Assembly: GCA_050433985.1 (NCBI GenBank)
Contig: JBNPWE010000029.1
Location: 1-24,411, forward strand
Length of the DNA: 24,411 nt
Source of the DNA: JACIYW01 sp014359745
GTDB lineage: Bacteria > Pseudomonadota > Alphaproteobacteria > Rhodobacterales > Rhodobacteraceae
Reading direction: 5' to 3'
The notes below the pieces were generated by a model. The model was not told the DNA's origin and ran no database searches. It worked only from the letters and a program-made list of their open reading frames with translations. The position numbers were made by a program, and so were the translations under genes. Every line of letters starts with the position of its first letter. Position 1 is the first letter of the stretch. Positions 15,929 through 24,093 of the stretch are shown piece after piece.

Positions 15929-16501
15929 TTATTGAACGACCTTTCCGTAGCCAGCGGGGTTCGAAATTGGTTTAGTTGTTGCAGCTTCAACCGTTGCAGA
16001 AAAATGTTCTGTCTGAGTCTTCTTTGCAGCGGTGACGACCATGTCTGCTTGCATATCCGCCAAGCTTACATCACCGGACACAACTGCAAAAATCCGAACA
16101 AAAACATAGCATAGGAGCCCACCGATCAACGCTGAAATAATCGGATCAGAATACCGACCGTCCAGACCAATCGTGATCAATCCAAGGACGGTGGCTTTGC
16201 CAAGGATTGAAGAAAAAGTGACCATTCCCATGGTAATAAATATGATGATCAAGAGCGTTCGAAGCGCACGGATGGAAGTTTTGACTGCACTTGCAACCTT
16301 GCGTGCAAAATCAAGATCAAAGCCGCTTGTGTTTGTGAACGGCATTCCCCTAGCCAACCGCACGAGAACCCCAGCCGCGATCACCGACAGGAAGGTCAGC
16401 AGCGGAGCTTTGACCCCTTCCCACACAGCTGCCGAGCCCAGCCAACCCGAGACTGTCGCAGCGGCAAGCGGGAGTATGATATGGCTCCAGTGAATTTTCA
16501 T
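15929..16501 (-). CDS. putative four-helix membrane protein
   Basis: A 190-aa protein from ATG 16501 has four hydrophobic segments, at about residues 6-25, 30-48, 82-101 and 118-140. A basic, amphipathic stretch separates segments 2 and 3, and the soluble tail is about 50 residues. An upstream in-frame ATG at 16537 would add 12 residues and overlap the preceding gene by 23 bp; the later start gives a membrane protein beginning MKIHWSHIILP. No family was recognised. It lies just after the 349-aa gene and before the SIR2 gene, all in one direction. A small membrane protein next to a soluble partner is a common arrangement for defence effectors and sensors (KwaA of Kiwa also has four helices), but homology is not claimed. 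Confidence 0.78.
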   Translation of the reverse strand: MKIHWSHIILPLAAATVSGWLGSAAVWEGVKAPLLTFLSVIAAGVLVRLARGMPFTNTSGFDLDFARKVASAVKTSIRALRTLLIIIFITMGMVTFSSILGKATVLGLITIGLDGRYSDPIISALIGGLLCYVFVRIFAVVSGDVSLADMQADMVVTAAKKTQTEHFSATVEAATTKPISNPAGYGKVVQ

Positions 16502-16514
16502 GGTGTCTGAAAGG

Positions 16515-17564
16515 TTACCCCGTGATCTTTCCATCATGCAGGAAGCGCCGGTGAACTTCGAGCATTTGTTTCAGGGCATGCTCAAGGTCGAGCAACCCGC
16601 TGGTTTCCGACATCTTATTGATGCCCATGTCCATCGAAAGCCGTGCATCTTCCCCCAGTATCAGGCCATTCTTGCCCCGGATCCGCAGCTCGCCGTCAGG
16701 CGCATTCCTGAGGCCCGCCGCAATATTGCCCATGAATTCCTTACTAATTTTCCTCTTCGTCGAACGGTAGCCGATGTTCACCGTCACCTCGAGCGCGGCC
16801 TGCGACGGGATGGACTCGATCATCTTCGCCGCCTCCACCGAGCCAAACAAAGTTTCGATGATCGCCTTTGCCTTGTCCCATCTTGCCATAACTTTAGGCG
16901 CGATTGTCTCAGTGGTCTCGACTTCAGTCATCTTTGGGCTGTCCGCAGGAGTGGTCGGCGCTTCAAATATCGTTTCGGGTACAAATCCGCCGACTTCAAT
17001 CGATGAAATGCCGCCGAGATCATCGCCCACTTGTGCCCTGTCGAACTCCGAAACCAGTTCAACGTATTGACCCGAAGCAATGACACTTGCCTGATCACGC
17101 AAGAGCCAAGTCAGATATTCCTCCATTGCCTTTGATTGCAAAGAAGTATGCTGAATCTGATAGAAATGGTCGCCAATTGCGAGCCAGTAGGCAATTCCGT
17201 GCAGATACTCATGGCCATCTGGTGCCTTTCTCTCGGCAATTTCCAATGCGCTCATCACCTCAGCGAGCGTCGGCTGTCCGCCACCGACTGTGAGTTTCAG
17301 AAGAGATTGCATCTGCCCCGGGGAAAAGAGACAAATGTCCCCAAAGACAAAGCCATCTCTGTCGAAAAAATCGTTGAACAGACGCTTATACCCCTCTACG
17401 CGCGGGACATCAGCAACCCTGAGGGCTACATTGCCCCCAATCAGCGCACCGGTCTTGCTAACCTTGAGCGCGTCGGAAATCTTTTGTGAAAGCGTCGCCT
17501 CAGGAAATTGGCCGTTATCACGGCGCAGCCTGCGGTAATGAATCTTGCATCTTCTGGTGCTCAT
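16515..17564 (-). CDS. hypothetical soluble protein paired with membrane protein
   Basis: A 349-aa protein begins at ATG 17564, with an AGGG element about 11 bp upstream. The N-terminus is basic (CKIHYRRLRRDNGQF). Residues 25-180 form one apparent domain with mixed strands and helices. An acidic, Thr/Pro-rich linker follows at about 205-225. The C-terminal part, about 225-345, has the strand-like segments ALEVTVNIGYRSTKRKISKEF and LRIRGKNGLIL. There is no membrane segment. I do not recognise the family. Its stop lies 13 bp before the chosen start of the four-helix protein and overlaps that gene if the earlier start is used, so the two are very likely co-translated. The two-domain build, with a basic N-terminus, would suit a sensor or nucleic-acid-binding partner, by inference only. 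Confidence 0.8.
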   Translation of the reverse strand: MSTRRCKIHYRRLRRDNGQFPEATLSQKISDALKVSKTGALIGGNVALRVADVPRVEGYKRLFNDFFDRDGFVFGDICLFSPGQMQSLLKLTVGGGQPTLAEVMSALEIAERKAPDGHEYLHGIAYWLAIGDHFYQIQHTSLQSKAMEEYLTWLLRDQASVIASGQYVELVSEFDRAQVGDDLGGISSIEVGGFVPETIFEAPTTPADSPKMTEVETTETIAPKVMARWDKAKAIIETLFGSVEAAKMIESIPSQAALEVTVNIGYRSTKRKISKEFMGNIAAGLRNAPDGELRIRGKNGLILGEDARLSMDMGINKMSETSGLLDLEHALKQMLEVHRRFLHDGKITG

Positions 17565-17643
17565 GAACTCTGCCCTGCAAAATATTTATCGTGTTCAACC
17601 ATAGGGATTTCTCAGGTTTCTAAAAGCGGGTATTTCACTCCCC

Positions 17644-20600
17644 CTACGCTGCGAACCGCCCCCCTTCGATCATCCTGGCCTGTCCAAGCGCGGTCAGGCT
17701 TTCAAGTAGCGGTTGCACGGATGTGGTGCGGGCGCGGACGAAGTGGCGGGCGATTTCGGCGGGGGTGGCTTCGCCCATGTCTTGCAACGTGGCTCGGACG
17801 GCGGCGATCTGGTCTGGCAGGCGGGCGGGCCAGGGGGTTTTGGCGGTGGGGGTGGCGGTGCCGATGTTCAGTTCGGTTTGTTCGCCCTTTGCCTGCGCTT
17901 GGCCTGCGGGGTTCTGATAGTTAGGGCGCAGCCAACGGATTTGGCCGCAGGCCTCTTCCGCCGCGCGGGTGCGGTTCAGGGTGACGAGGTTTTGCAGGAT
18001 TTCATCCTCGGTCAGGGTGACGGGCCAGCCGTAGGCTTCGGCGGCGGCGGTGTCGATCTGGTCGTGCAGGTCGCGCAGGATGCCAATCAGGCCTTGGTCG
18101 TAAACTTCGCGATCCTTGCCCTCGATCCGTTCCCCGGCGCGTAGTTTTTCAAGGACGTTGTACATGCCGGTCAGGGTCAGCTTGGGGTGTTCAGCCTGAC
18201 GCGCCTTTCGATGCGCATCTAGGTCTTTGCCAAGCGCGCGCAGATGGGCGGTTTGGGCTTCGGTGGGGGTGGGGAAGGGGAATGGGTCGAAGCAAAGCGA
18301 GTTGTTGTAGCGCGGATCATTGCCCATTCCCAACCGGGTGCCTGCTGCAAGTGACCAAGAAACATGTATCTTCGAGCTCAACAGCGCCACAAAAAGCATA
18401 TCGTCCAAGCCAACGGTGACCACTTCGCTTTCGGGAATTTGCCTTGCATCGGCCATCTGAAAGATTCGATGTTTTGACGTGCGCGAAGTCACGATCATTC
18501 GCGATAAGTCCCGCGTTGAAGCTCGAAAGCTGCGGGCCGGATCGCCAAACACCCACCAGTTGTCACGCCGCCATTTCATGTTATTTTCGTCTCTGGTCGG
18601 CTTCACCTCATCCAAGACTTTCTGAAAAAGCGCGGGATACTTATGCCGTGCTTCTGAGACGGTCAGACCCCAAAAGTCCACAATCCAGTGTCTTCGGTGC
18701 CGTTGAACGAGATCGGCCCCGCCCACAAATGGTAACACGATCCCCGACGCAACTGCATCGGTGCCGGTAGCCAGCGATTTCAGTTCAGTCTCTGATCCAA
18801 GGAAGCCCATCCCGATCAGGAAGGCACCTCGGTTTGCCAGCCCCTCATTCGCCTTCAGCGCCACCGCCCCGGCTACATCGGCGCCGGTGCGCAGGTTGGC
18901 AAAGATCGTGCCGCGGTCCATGTTGAACTCTACCCGGCGGCCCTCGGCTTCCTCGGTTCCCTTATCCTCGGATGCCACCGTGAACAGCCGCCCCTCGCGC
19001 CGTCCGGCCTCGGCCACCGTCATGGCGATGCGCACGGCGGCCCCTTCGCCCGCGTCCACCCAAGGGTGATCGGGAATGGCAAATATCAGCGACAGCGGGG
19101 TTTTCGGGTCTGACAGATGCGGGTCCAGCACCGCGCGGTTGAAGGTTTGGCGCAGCGAATTGGTGGTGATCAGGCCAAAGCGGCGGGCGCCCTTGCCCTT
19201 GCCGGGTTTATAGCCCCGCGCCGACAGTGCCGCCTTTTCCCACCAGAACATCACCAGATCGGCCGATCGCGGCATCTTGGGATAGGCCTGCCACAGCGCC
19301 TCGGTATAGCCATCTCCCAAGGCATCGCGCATCCGGCTGGCCCCGATGAAGGGCGGATTGCCGACGATGAAGGTGGCCTCGGGCCATTTGGCGGGGCGGG
19401 GTTTCAGGTAATCCCAGACTTGCGTGCGGGCGGCTGGGTCTGGCACCCGTTCACCCGTCACGGCATGTTCAACCGTGCCGATGCCATCCCAGCGGGTGAC
19501 AAGCGCGCCATTGGCATCGCGGCGTTCCACGCGTTTGTCCCAATCCAGCACGGCATCGCGGTTTTCGATATTGCGGAAATCGCGCAGGACAGGCTCGGCA
19601 GGCGATGCCTTGCCATGGGTGCGGAAGTGCCACTGCAGATAGCCGATCCACAGCACCAGTTCGGCGACGGCGGTGGCCCAGGGGTTCAGCTCCAGCCCCA
19701 GAAACTGATGCGGGTCAACCGTGTGCCCGGCCAAGGACAGCGCACCCTGTTCCTCGCCCAGTTCCGCCAGCAGGGCCATCACTTCGCCCTCCAGCCGCTT
19801 CATCAGTTCAAGGGCGACATACAGGAAGTTGCCCGACCCGCAGGCCGGATCAAGCACGCGGATTTCGCAAAGCTGTCGGTGAAAGGCGCGAACCTCGGCG
19901 CGGGCGTCATCGAGCTTGCCTTGATTGGCAAGGGTCAGGGCTGCGGCCTGAACATCGCGCCAATCGGCCCGCAGGGGTTCGATCACCGTCGGCATCACCA
20001 GCCGTTCGACATAGGCGCGCGGCGTGTAATGCGCGCCCAGCTTGTGGCGCTGGCGTTTGTCCAGCGCGCGTTCCAGCAGGGTGCCGAAGATGGCCGGTTC
20101 CACCTCGCGCCAGTCATGGCTGGCGGCCTCAATAAGCAAGCCGAGTTGCAGCGCGTTCAGCGGCAGGGCGGTGGCGTCCTTGAACAGAAAGCCGTTGAAC
20201 TGCTTCAGCTTGATCAGCAGGGTTTCGGATTTCTCGCCCTTGTCCATGGCGCGGAACAGGCCTGCTAGAACGGTATCGGCCATGTCCGGCGTGCCGCGCA
20301 GTTTGTGCAACAGGCCGGTAAAGCTGCCCTGCGGGATCAGATCGACGTCTTCGGCGAACATGGTGAACAGGCAGCGCATGAGGAAGCGGGCGACGTCCTC
20401 GGGCTGGTGGCCTTGGCCTTCGAAACTGCGGCCGAGGGCGGCCAGATGCCCCGCCACTTCGCGCGTGACGCGGGCGGCAACCTTGGCCGGGTCCAGGCTG
20501 TGAGGATCGGTCCAGATGGCGTGCAGGCGGGCGCGCACGGCATCGTCACGCAGATCATCCAGACGGATGCGATAGCGGTTACCGTCGGGGAACTGGGTGT

Positions 20601-21093
20601 AGCCTTGGCCCTGGCCCGAGAAGTCGGCGTAGACCTCAATCACATGGCCGACATCGACGATGATCAGGAAGGGCGGCCAGCCATCGGTTCGCGCAACGGC
20701 ACGGGCATAGCCATCTGCCTGATTGCGGGCGCGCAGCATGGTGTCATCCCAGCGGGCACTGCCCCGTTGGCCATGCCCTTGCCGTTGTTTCGGAGTGTCG
20801 CCCAGCAGGGAAAGCGGGTCATCGTCGGCGGCCGCGCGATGGACGCCCTGCTTGGCCTCCATGATGAAAGATCCGCGCCGATAGAGATCGACAAAGCCGC
20901 GCGACTGGGTGCCGGTGTGGATAAAGGTGACCGGGCGTTCAAAACGGTAGTCATCGCTTTGGGCATCAGCCGTTGCGGGTTTGGGCGCATCGACGCCCAA
21001 GAGCTGGGTTAGCTCGATGGCAAACTGCTGAAAGTTGGCCCGCTCGGACCCACCCGATGCTTTCCAACGCGTGATGAAATCGTCAATGACCAA
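17644..21093 (-). CDS. MmeI-like type IIL restriction-modification enzyme
   Basis: This 1149-aa protein combines nuclease, methyltransferase and target recognition in one chain. The nuclease motif D69-x9-E79-x-K81 (VDLYRRGSFIMEAK) has the same spacing as the MmeI active site. A helical connector follows. The methyltransferase has HYTPRAYVERLV (356-367), SAM-binding DPACGSGNF (416-424) and catalytic NPPF (580-583), pointing to N6-adenine methylation. The remaining C-terminal part holds the target recognition domain and a helical tail. The only start after an in-frame stop is TTG 21093, preceded by a weak GAAGG. It is the first gene of the minus-strand cargo run and needs no separate restriction subunit. 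All motifs look intact. It is longer than MmeI (about 920 aa). Confidence 0.92.
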   Translation of the reverse strand: MVIDDFITRWKASGGSERANFQQFAIELTQLLGVDAPKPATADAQSDDYRFERPVTFIHTGTQSRGFVDLYRRGSFIMEAKQGVHRAAADDDPLSLLGDTPKQRQGHGQRGSARWDDTMLRARNQADGYARAVARTDGWPPFLIIVDVGHVIEVYADFSGQGQGYTQFPDGNRYRIRLDDLRDDAVRARLHAIWTDPHSLDPAKVAARVTREVAGHLAALGRSFEGQGHQPEDVARFLMRCLFTMFAEDVDLIPQGSFTGLLHKLRGTPDMADTVLAGLFRAMDKGEKSETLLIKLKQFNGFLFKDATALPLNALQLGLLIEAASHDWREVEPAIFGTLLERALDKRQRHKLGAHYTPRAYVERLVMPTVIEPLRADWRDVQAAALTLANQGKLDDARAEVRAFHRQLCEIRVLDPACGSGNFLYVALELMKRLEGEVMALLAELGEEQGALSLAGHTVDPHQFLGLELNPWATAVAELVLWIGYLQWHFRTHGKASPAEPVLRDFRNIENRDAVLDWDKRVERRDANGALVTRWDGIGTVEHAVTGERVPDPAARTQVWDYLKPRPAKWPEATFIVGNPPFIGASRMRDALGDGYTEALWQAYPKMPRSADLVMFWWEKAALSARGYKPGKGKGARRFGLITTNSLRQTFNRAVLDPHLSDPKTPLSLIFAIPDHPWVDAGEGAAVRIAMTVAEAGRREGRLFTVASEDKGTEEAEGRRVEFNMDRGTIFANLRTGADVAGAVALKANEGLANRGAFLIGMGFLGSETELKSLATGTDAVASGIVLPFVGGADLVQRHRRHWIVDFWGLTVSEARHKYPALFQKVLDEVKPTRDENNMKWRRDNWWVFGDPARSFRASTRDLSRMIVTSRTSKHRIFQMADARQIPESEVVTVGLDDMLFVALLSSKIHVSWSLAAGTRLGMGNDPRYNNSLCFDPFPFPTPTEAQTAHLRALGKDLDAHRKARQAEHPKLTLTGMYNVLEKLRAGERIEGKDREVYDQGLIGILRDLHDQIDTAAAEAYGWPVTLTEDEILQNLVTLNRTRAAEEACGQIRWLRPNYQNPAGQAQAKGEQTELNIGTATPTAKTPWPARLPDQIAAVRATLQDMGEATPAEIARHFVRARTTSVQPLLESLTALGQARMIEGGRFAA

Positions 21094-21281
21094 TGGATCG
21101 CCTTCGGGGGAATCTGCTCAACCTTATTCATGGCTGTTAAGACGTGAGCGCGCAACAGCGGGTTGTTTCTGGCGGTGTCTTGTTGGTTGCGGAGCATCCA
21201 TCGTGGCTGCAAAAACATGAGGCGATTCAGACGCTGGGCGGATGGTGAATTTGGATGGCATTTTCGGGCTCAGATAGGGCA

Positions 21282-21340
21282 AAGTAGGACAGGATTCGAG
21301 CGAGTCTCCTTTTTCTGACCAGCTAGGACACGAACTAGAC
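21282..21340 (+). repeat. right-end arm-type repeats matching the left end
   Basis: CGAGTCTCCT (21301-21310) and AGCTAGGACA (21321-21330) are exact copies of left-end blocks at 426-435 and 461-470. CTAGGAC at 21323-21329 is followed by a variant CTAGAC at 21335-21340, the same 12-bp period as on the left. A further TAGGACA lies at 21284-21290. The rest of 21094-21403 shows no convincing gene. These are probable integrase arm sites. Confidence 0.55.
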
Positions 21341-21403
21341 CCCGCCTACATGATTCGAATATTACCTTTTGAAATCAAACTATTGGGACCATAGAGCGAC
21401 GGA

Positions 21404-21417
21404 CTCTCTCTCCGCCA
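21404..21417 (+). other. attR core
   Basis: CTCTCTCTCCGCCA is identical to the last 14 bases of tRNA-Ser(GGA) at 314-327. It is not attached to a tRNA here, so it marks the distal end of the integrated element. With attL it bounds about 21.1 kb containing one integrase and all backbone and cargo genes. Confidence 0.78.
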
Positions 21418-21842
21418 TTATTCCTGTTGCGAACACGAACAGGCGCCCCAGGCGGCGCGAAAATAGTCGTGTTTTCAAAGGGCTTTGCCTACCCCATGCG
21501 AACCTCTGAGACTGCGCGCCAGGTCCGTTTCGGGCTCTGAATGGCGCTCCGTCTCTGTTCGGGCGAACCTCACCGTTTTCGGTTCGGTCGGATTTTTCCT
21601 TCCCTTTTCAATGACCTGACATTAAACACCGCCAAAACTTCGGGCCTTGTGTCAATCTCCTTCGAGGGGAACAGAGCCGCAACACGCGAGAGGCGCAGCC
21701 GCTCGGTGCGCTGGCCGAGTGGCGCGTAGCGATGGCGGTGTCGTTCGGCCTGATCTCTCTGATTTTGCGGGATTTTTGGATTGCCTTCCGGCCAGTCACC
21801 GTGCTTGGCTTTAGCGGTATATTTGATCGCGTAGGTTGTCTG
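21418..21842 (+). other. gene-poor stretch after attR
   Basis: I see no convincing gene in these 425 bp. CCTGTT (21423-21428) pairs with AACAGG (21438-21443) in a hairpin six bases after attR. It may be the original tRNA-Ser terminator pushed away by the integration, although no T-tract follows. Short frames on both strands here lack family features or ribosome-binding sites. The frame of the next gene is open back to 21732. Confidence 0.4.
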
Positions 21843-22913
21843 ATGTCGGGATCGTCCCAAGCCGGTTTGGCGGAAAAATATCTTGTCGATGACCTGCCGG
21901 GCGCCGCGCTCGTCGGTGCGCGGTTGAACGGAATTCTGCAGAAGATCGAGGCAGGCGAGGCGTTGACCTCCTTGGCGCAGGCGTTTCTGACGTCCGGCGG
22001 GCTCAACTCTCTTCTGGCGCTGGCGACCGGTCAGATCGATCGCCCTGCCTTCGAGGAGGCTGCGGCGCGCGAGCGGTCAGACCGTATCCAAAGCGCGAAG
22101 GACGAAGCCGACAGGGTGGCAGCCGAACAGTCCCGAAAGGCCGAGGCGATGGATGTCGCGGTCAAGGCGCGCTTCGCTGCAATGGAGAATGACCCCGTGC
22201 TGCGCCGCAAGCGCGAAGCCCGCGAGTTGCGGGATCGGTTCGGCATCGGCTTCATCGAGACAGAGCACTATCCGCGCGCAATGCGGCTGCTGAAACAGGT
22301 GGCGAGCGGCGACCGCCTGGCGCCCGAAGACGTCGCATGGTTGTCGACCGAGGCGGTGGACTGCTGGACCGATGCGTTGCAGCAAGCGTGGCATCGGCTG
22401 GAAGCCGAAGCGCTCACCAAGGCATGGGAAGAAAGCCGCGATCCGTGGGATGCCGTAAATGCCAGTGCGCATTGGCGGAAGGCTGATGAACCCCAGCAGG
22501 CGCTGGAGGTAACAGGGGCGGCGCTCGCCAAGGCGGGACGGAGCCCGAAACCGAGATCGGCGCTCTTGACGACGCGCGGAGGCGCGATGCGCGATGCTGG
22601 CCGCCTCACCGAAGCCAGGACACTCGGGCTGGAGGCGCACGAACTGACCCCGGCCGATTTCAGGCCGTGCACCTTGCTCGGCGCTGTCTCGATGGGGCTT
22701 GGGGACCTCGCAGCCGGTCACGAGTGGTATGCGAAAGCCGAGGCACTGGGCGCCGAGCGCCGCGCCATCGACCAGGATCTGCGGGCGCTGCTGATCCGTT
22801 CGGAACCCGATGCGCGCGATCGTATCCGGAACTATCTGCTCGAGCAGGACCCAGAGCGTTTCGCGTGGCTGCGAAATTGGAACCACAAGATCGCTGCGAC
22901 GCATCGGCGATAA
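21843..22913 (+). CDS. TPR-like hypothetical protein
   Basis: A 356-aa protein is read from ATG 21843. The same frame is open from ATG 21732, but the added 37 residues are hydrophobic and unlike the rest. Residues 85-140 are a charged, heptad-like helix. Residues 140-340 are helical with TPR-like pairs, for example QALEVTGAALAKAGRSPKP and GRLTEARTLGLEAHELTPADF and the following LLGAVSMGLGDLAAGHEWYAKAEALG. TPR repeats mediate protein contacts, so a scaffold role is likely. There is no signal peptide and no recognised family. It lies outside the att-bounded element. Confidence 0.78.
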   Translation: MSGSSQAGLAEKYLVDDLPGAALVGARLNGILQKIEAGEALTSLAQAFLTSGGLNSLLALATGQIDRPAFEEAAARERSDRIQSAKDEADRVAAEQSRKAEAMDVAVKARFAAMENDPVLRRKREARELRDRFGIGFIETEHYPRAMRLLKQVASGDRLAPEDVAWLSTEAVDCWTDALQQAWHRLEAEALTKAWEESRDPWDAVNASAHWRKADEPQQALEVTGAALAKAGRSPKPRSALLTTRGGAMRDAGRLTEARTLGLEAHELTPADFRPCTLLGAVSMGLGDLAAGHEWYAKAEALGAERRAIDQDLRALLIRSEPDARDRIRNYLLEQDPERFAWLRNWNHKIAATHRR

Positions 22914-22970
22914 CCTGTGTAGGCGCCAGTTCATCGCTCGACCCCCGGTCGAGCGGCGAAGGCCACTCGA

Positions 22971-23255
22971 TCAGTCGAAAACCCGCCCCGGCTGCTCTTC
23001 CCACGGCAGGGACGCCACGAAGCACAGGTCGTAGATGCTGATCGTCGAGGGCTCACGGCGGACGACCAGCCGCTCGAGGGCGTCCGGCGCCAGCCAAGCG
23101 AGGCGCATCAGGCGGCTGACGTAGCGGTCGGAGAGGCCCTCGTCGGCGGCGAGATCGGCAAGCGTGGCGACGTCGCCGCGTTCCAGCCGTTGCCGCCAGC
23201 CCCATCTGGACTGTCGAAACGGTCGATGCAGCCGACCAGCGCGATGAACTCTGCC
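22971..23255 (-). pseudogene. C-terminal fragment resembling a serine recombinase
   Basis: The minus-strand frame ending at 22971 contains RQRLERGDVATLADLAADEGL, then SDRYVSRLMRLAWLAPDALERLV. This resembles the helix-turn-helix tail of large serine recombinases common in alphaproteobacterial prophages (an xxRYVxxLLxLAFLAPDIVEAIL pattern). No catalytic domain or good start precedes it: upstream, the frame runs antisense to the terminase gene. Another frame also looks protein-like just upstream (residues like EFIALVGCIDRFDSPDGAGG), so a frameshift near 23200 is possible. It may alternatively be a small stand-alone HTH protein. Confidence 0.5.
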
Positions 23256-23299
23256 GTCAGCGTGGCCCTCAGCCGCGATGCAGAAGGTGCTGGAGAAAC

Positions 23300-23899
23300 A
23301 TGTACGCGCCCACCTCGACGAACTCGCCGAGGTCCGGCCCGACTTCCGGTGAGAGCGGCGATGGCCTGACGGACTTCGACGGCGCAGGCGAGATTCTGCG
23401 CACTTGGGGCAGCGGGCTCCGGCCCGACCCGGACCTGACCGTCTCGCAGTGGGCGGACCGGCATCGGATGCTGTCGGGTCGCGCATCGGCAGAACCGGGG
23501 CGCTATCGCACGGTGCGCACGCCCTACATGCGCGAGATCATGGACCGGCTGAGCCCCGGCGATCCCGCGCAGCGGGTCGTGTTCATGAAGGCCGCACAGG
23601 TCGGCGCGACCGAGGCGGGCAACAACTGGATCGGGTTCGCCATCCACCAGGCTCCGGGGCCGATGCTCGCGGTCCAGCCCACCGTGGAACTGGCCAAGCG
23701 CAACTCGCGGCAGCGGATCGACCCGCTGATCGACGAGAGCCCCAAGTTGCGGGAGAGGGTGAAGCCCGCGCGCTCGCGCGACGCGGGCAACACGATGCTG
23801 TCCAAGGAATTCGCGGGCGGCATCCTGATCATGACGGGCGCGAACTCGGCGGTCGGGCTGCTGTCCACCCCGGCGCGCTACATCTTCCTTGTCTTATGA
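23300..23899 (+). pseudogene. phage terminase large subunit (GpA type), truncated by IS110
   Basis: A 199-aa frame is the N-terminal third of a lambda GpA-like terminase, the DNA-packaging motor. Typical blocks are LTVSQWADRHRMLSGRASAEPG, the deviant Walker A region VVFMKAAQVGATEAGNNW, and LAVQPTVELAKRNSRQRI. A following ILIMTGANSAVGLLS leads to ARYIFL, where the family expects DE (Walker B). Here the reading changes to VL and stop, exactly where the IS110 leader begins. A GGAG element precedes ATG 23300. Family members are usually about 600-700 aa, so this is not functional. It marks an old prophage next to the element. Confidence 0.88.
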
Positions 23900-24080
23900 C
23901 ATCCGTCGGCTCCTTTGCGATAAAGGAGCCGCTGCCCGCCACGCCATTTATGGCGGGCAGCGGCGGCGGTCGGATCGTGGTCTTCCGGGTCTATCGGGAC
24001 CGTTCTCGAGTTGGATCGACCGCCGTCTTCACCCTGGGCCTGAACGGATACGCGTGTTTACGCCACGCACGACAAGAAGA
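23900..24080 (+). ncRNA. candidate IS110 bridge RNA
   Basis: Two strong hairpins open this leader. The first has a 9-bp stem, GGCTCCTTT (23908-23916) with AAAGGAGCC (23922-23930). The second has an 11-bp stem, 23931-23941 with 23951-23961, around a 9-base loop. The rest is GC-rich and non-coding up to the transposase start. IS110-group elements such as IS621 make a roughly 180-nt bridge RNA from this position, with separate target- and donor-pairing loops. RNA ends and loop assignments are inferred. Confidence 0.5.
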
Positions 24081-24093
24081 GGACATGGCGAAG

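Noticed and set aside
19117..20268. A 383-codon plus-strand frame
   Set aside because: It is antisense to the type IIL enzyme in the region of its methyltransferase motifs.
21009..21218. Minus-strand frame from ATG 21218, with an ATG at 21131 near the restriction gene start
   Set aside because: It is out of frame with the enzyme and changes to shadow-like sequence after a few dozen residues. A frameshifted N-terminus was considered, but the TTG start gives a nuclease motif position matching MmeI, so no frameshift is needed.
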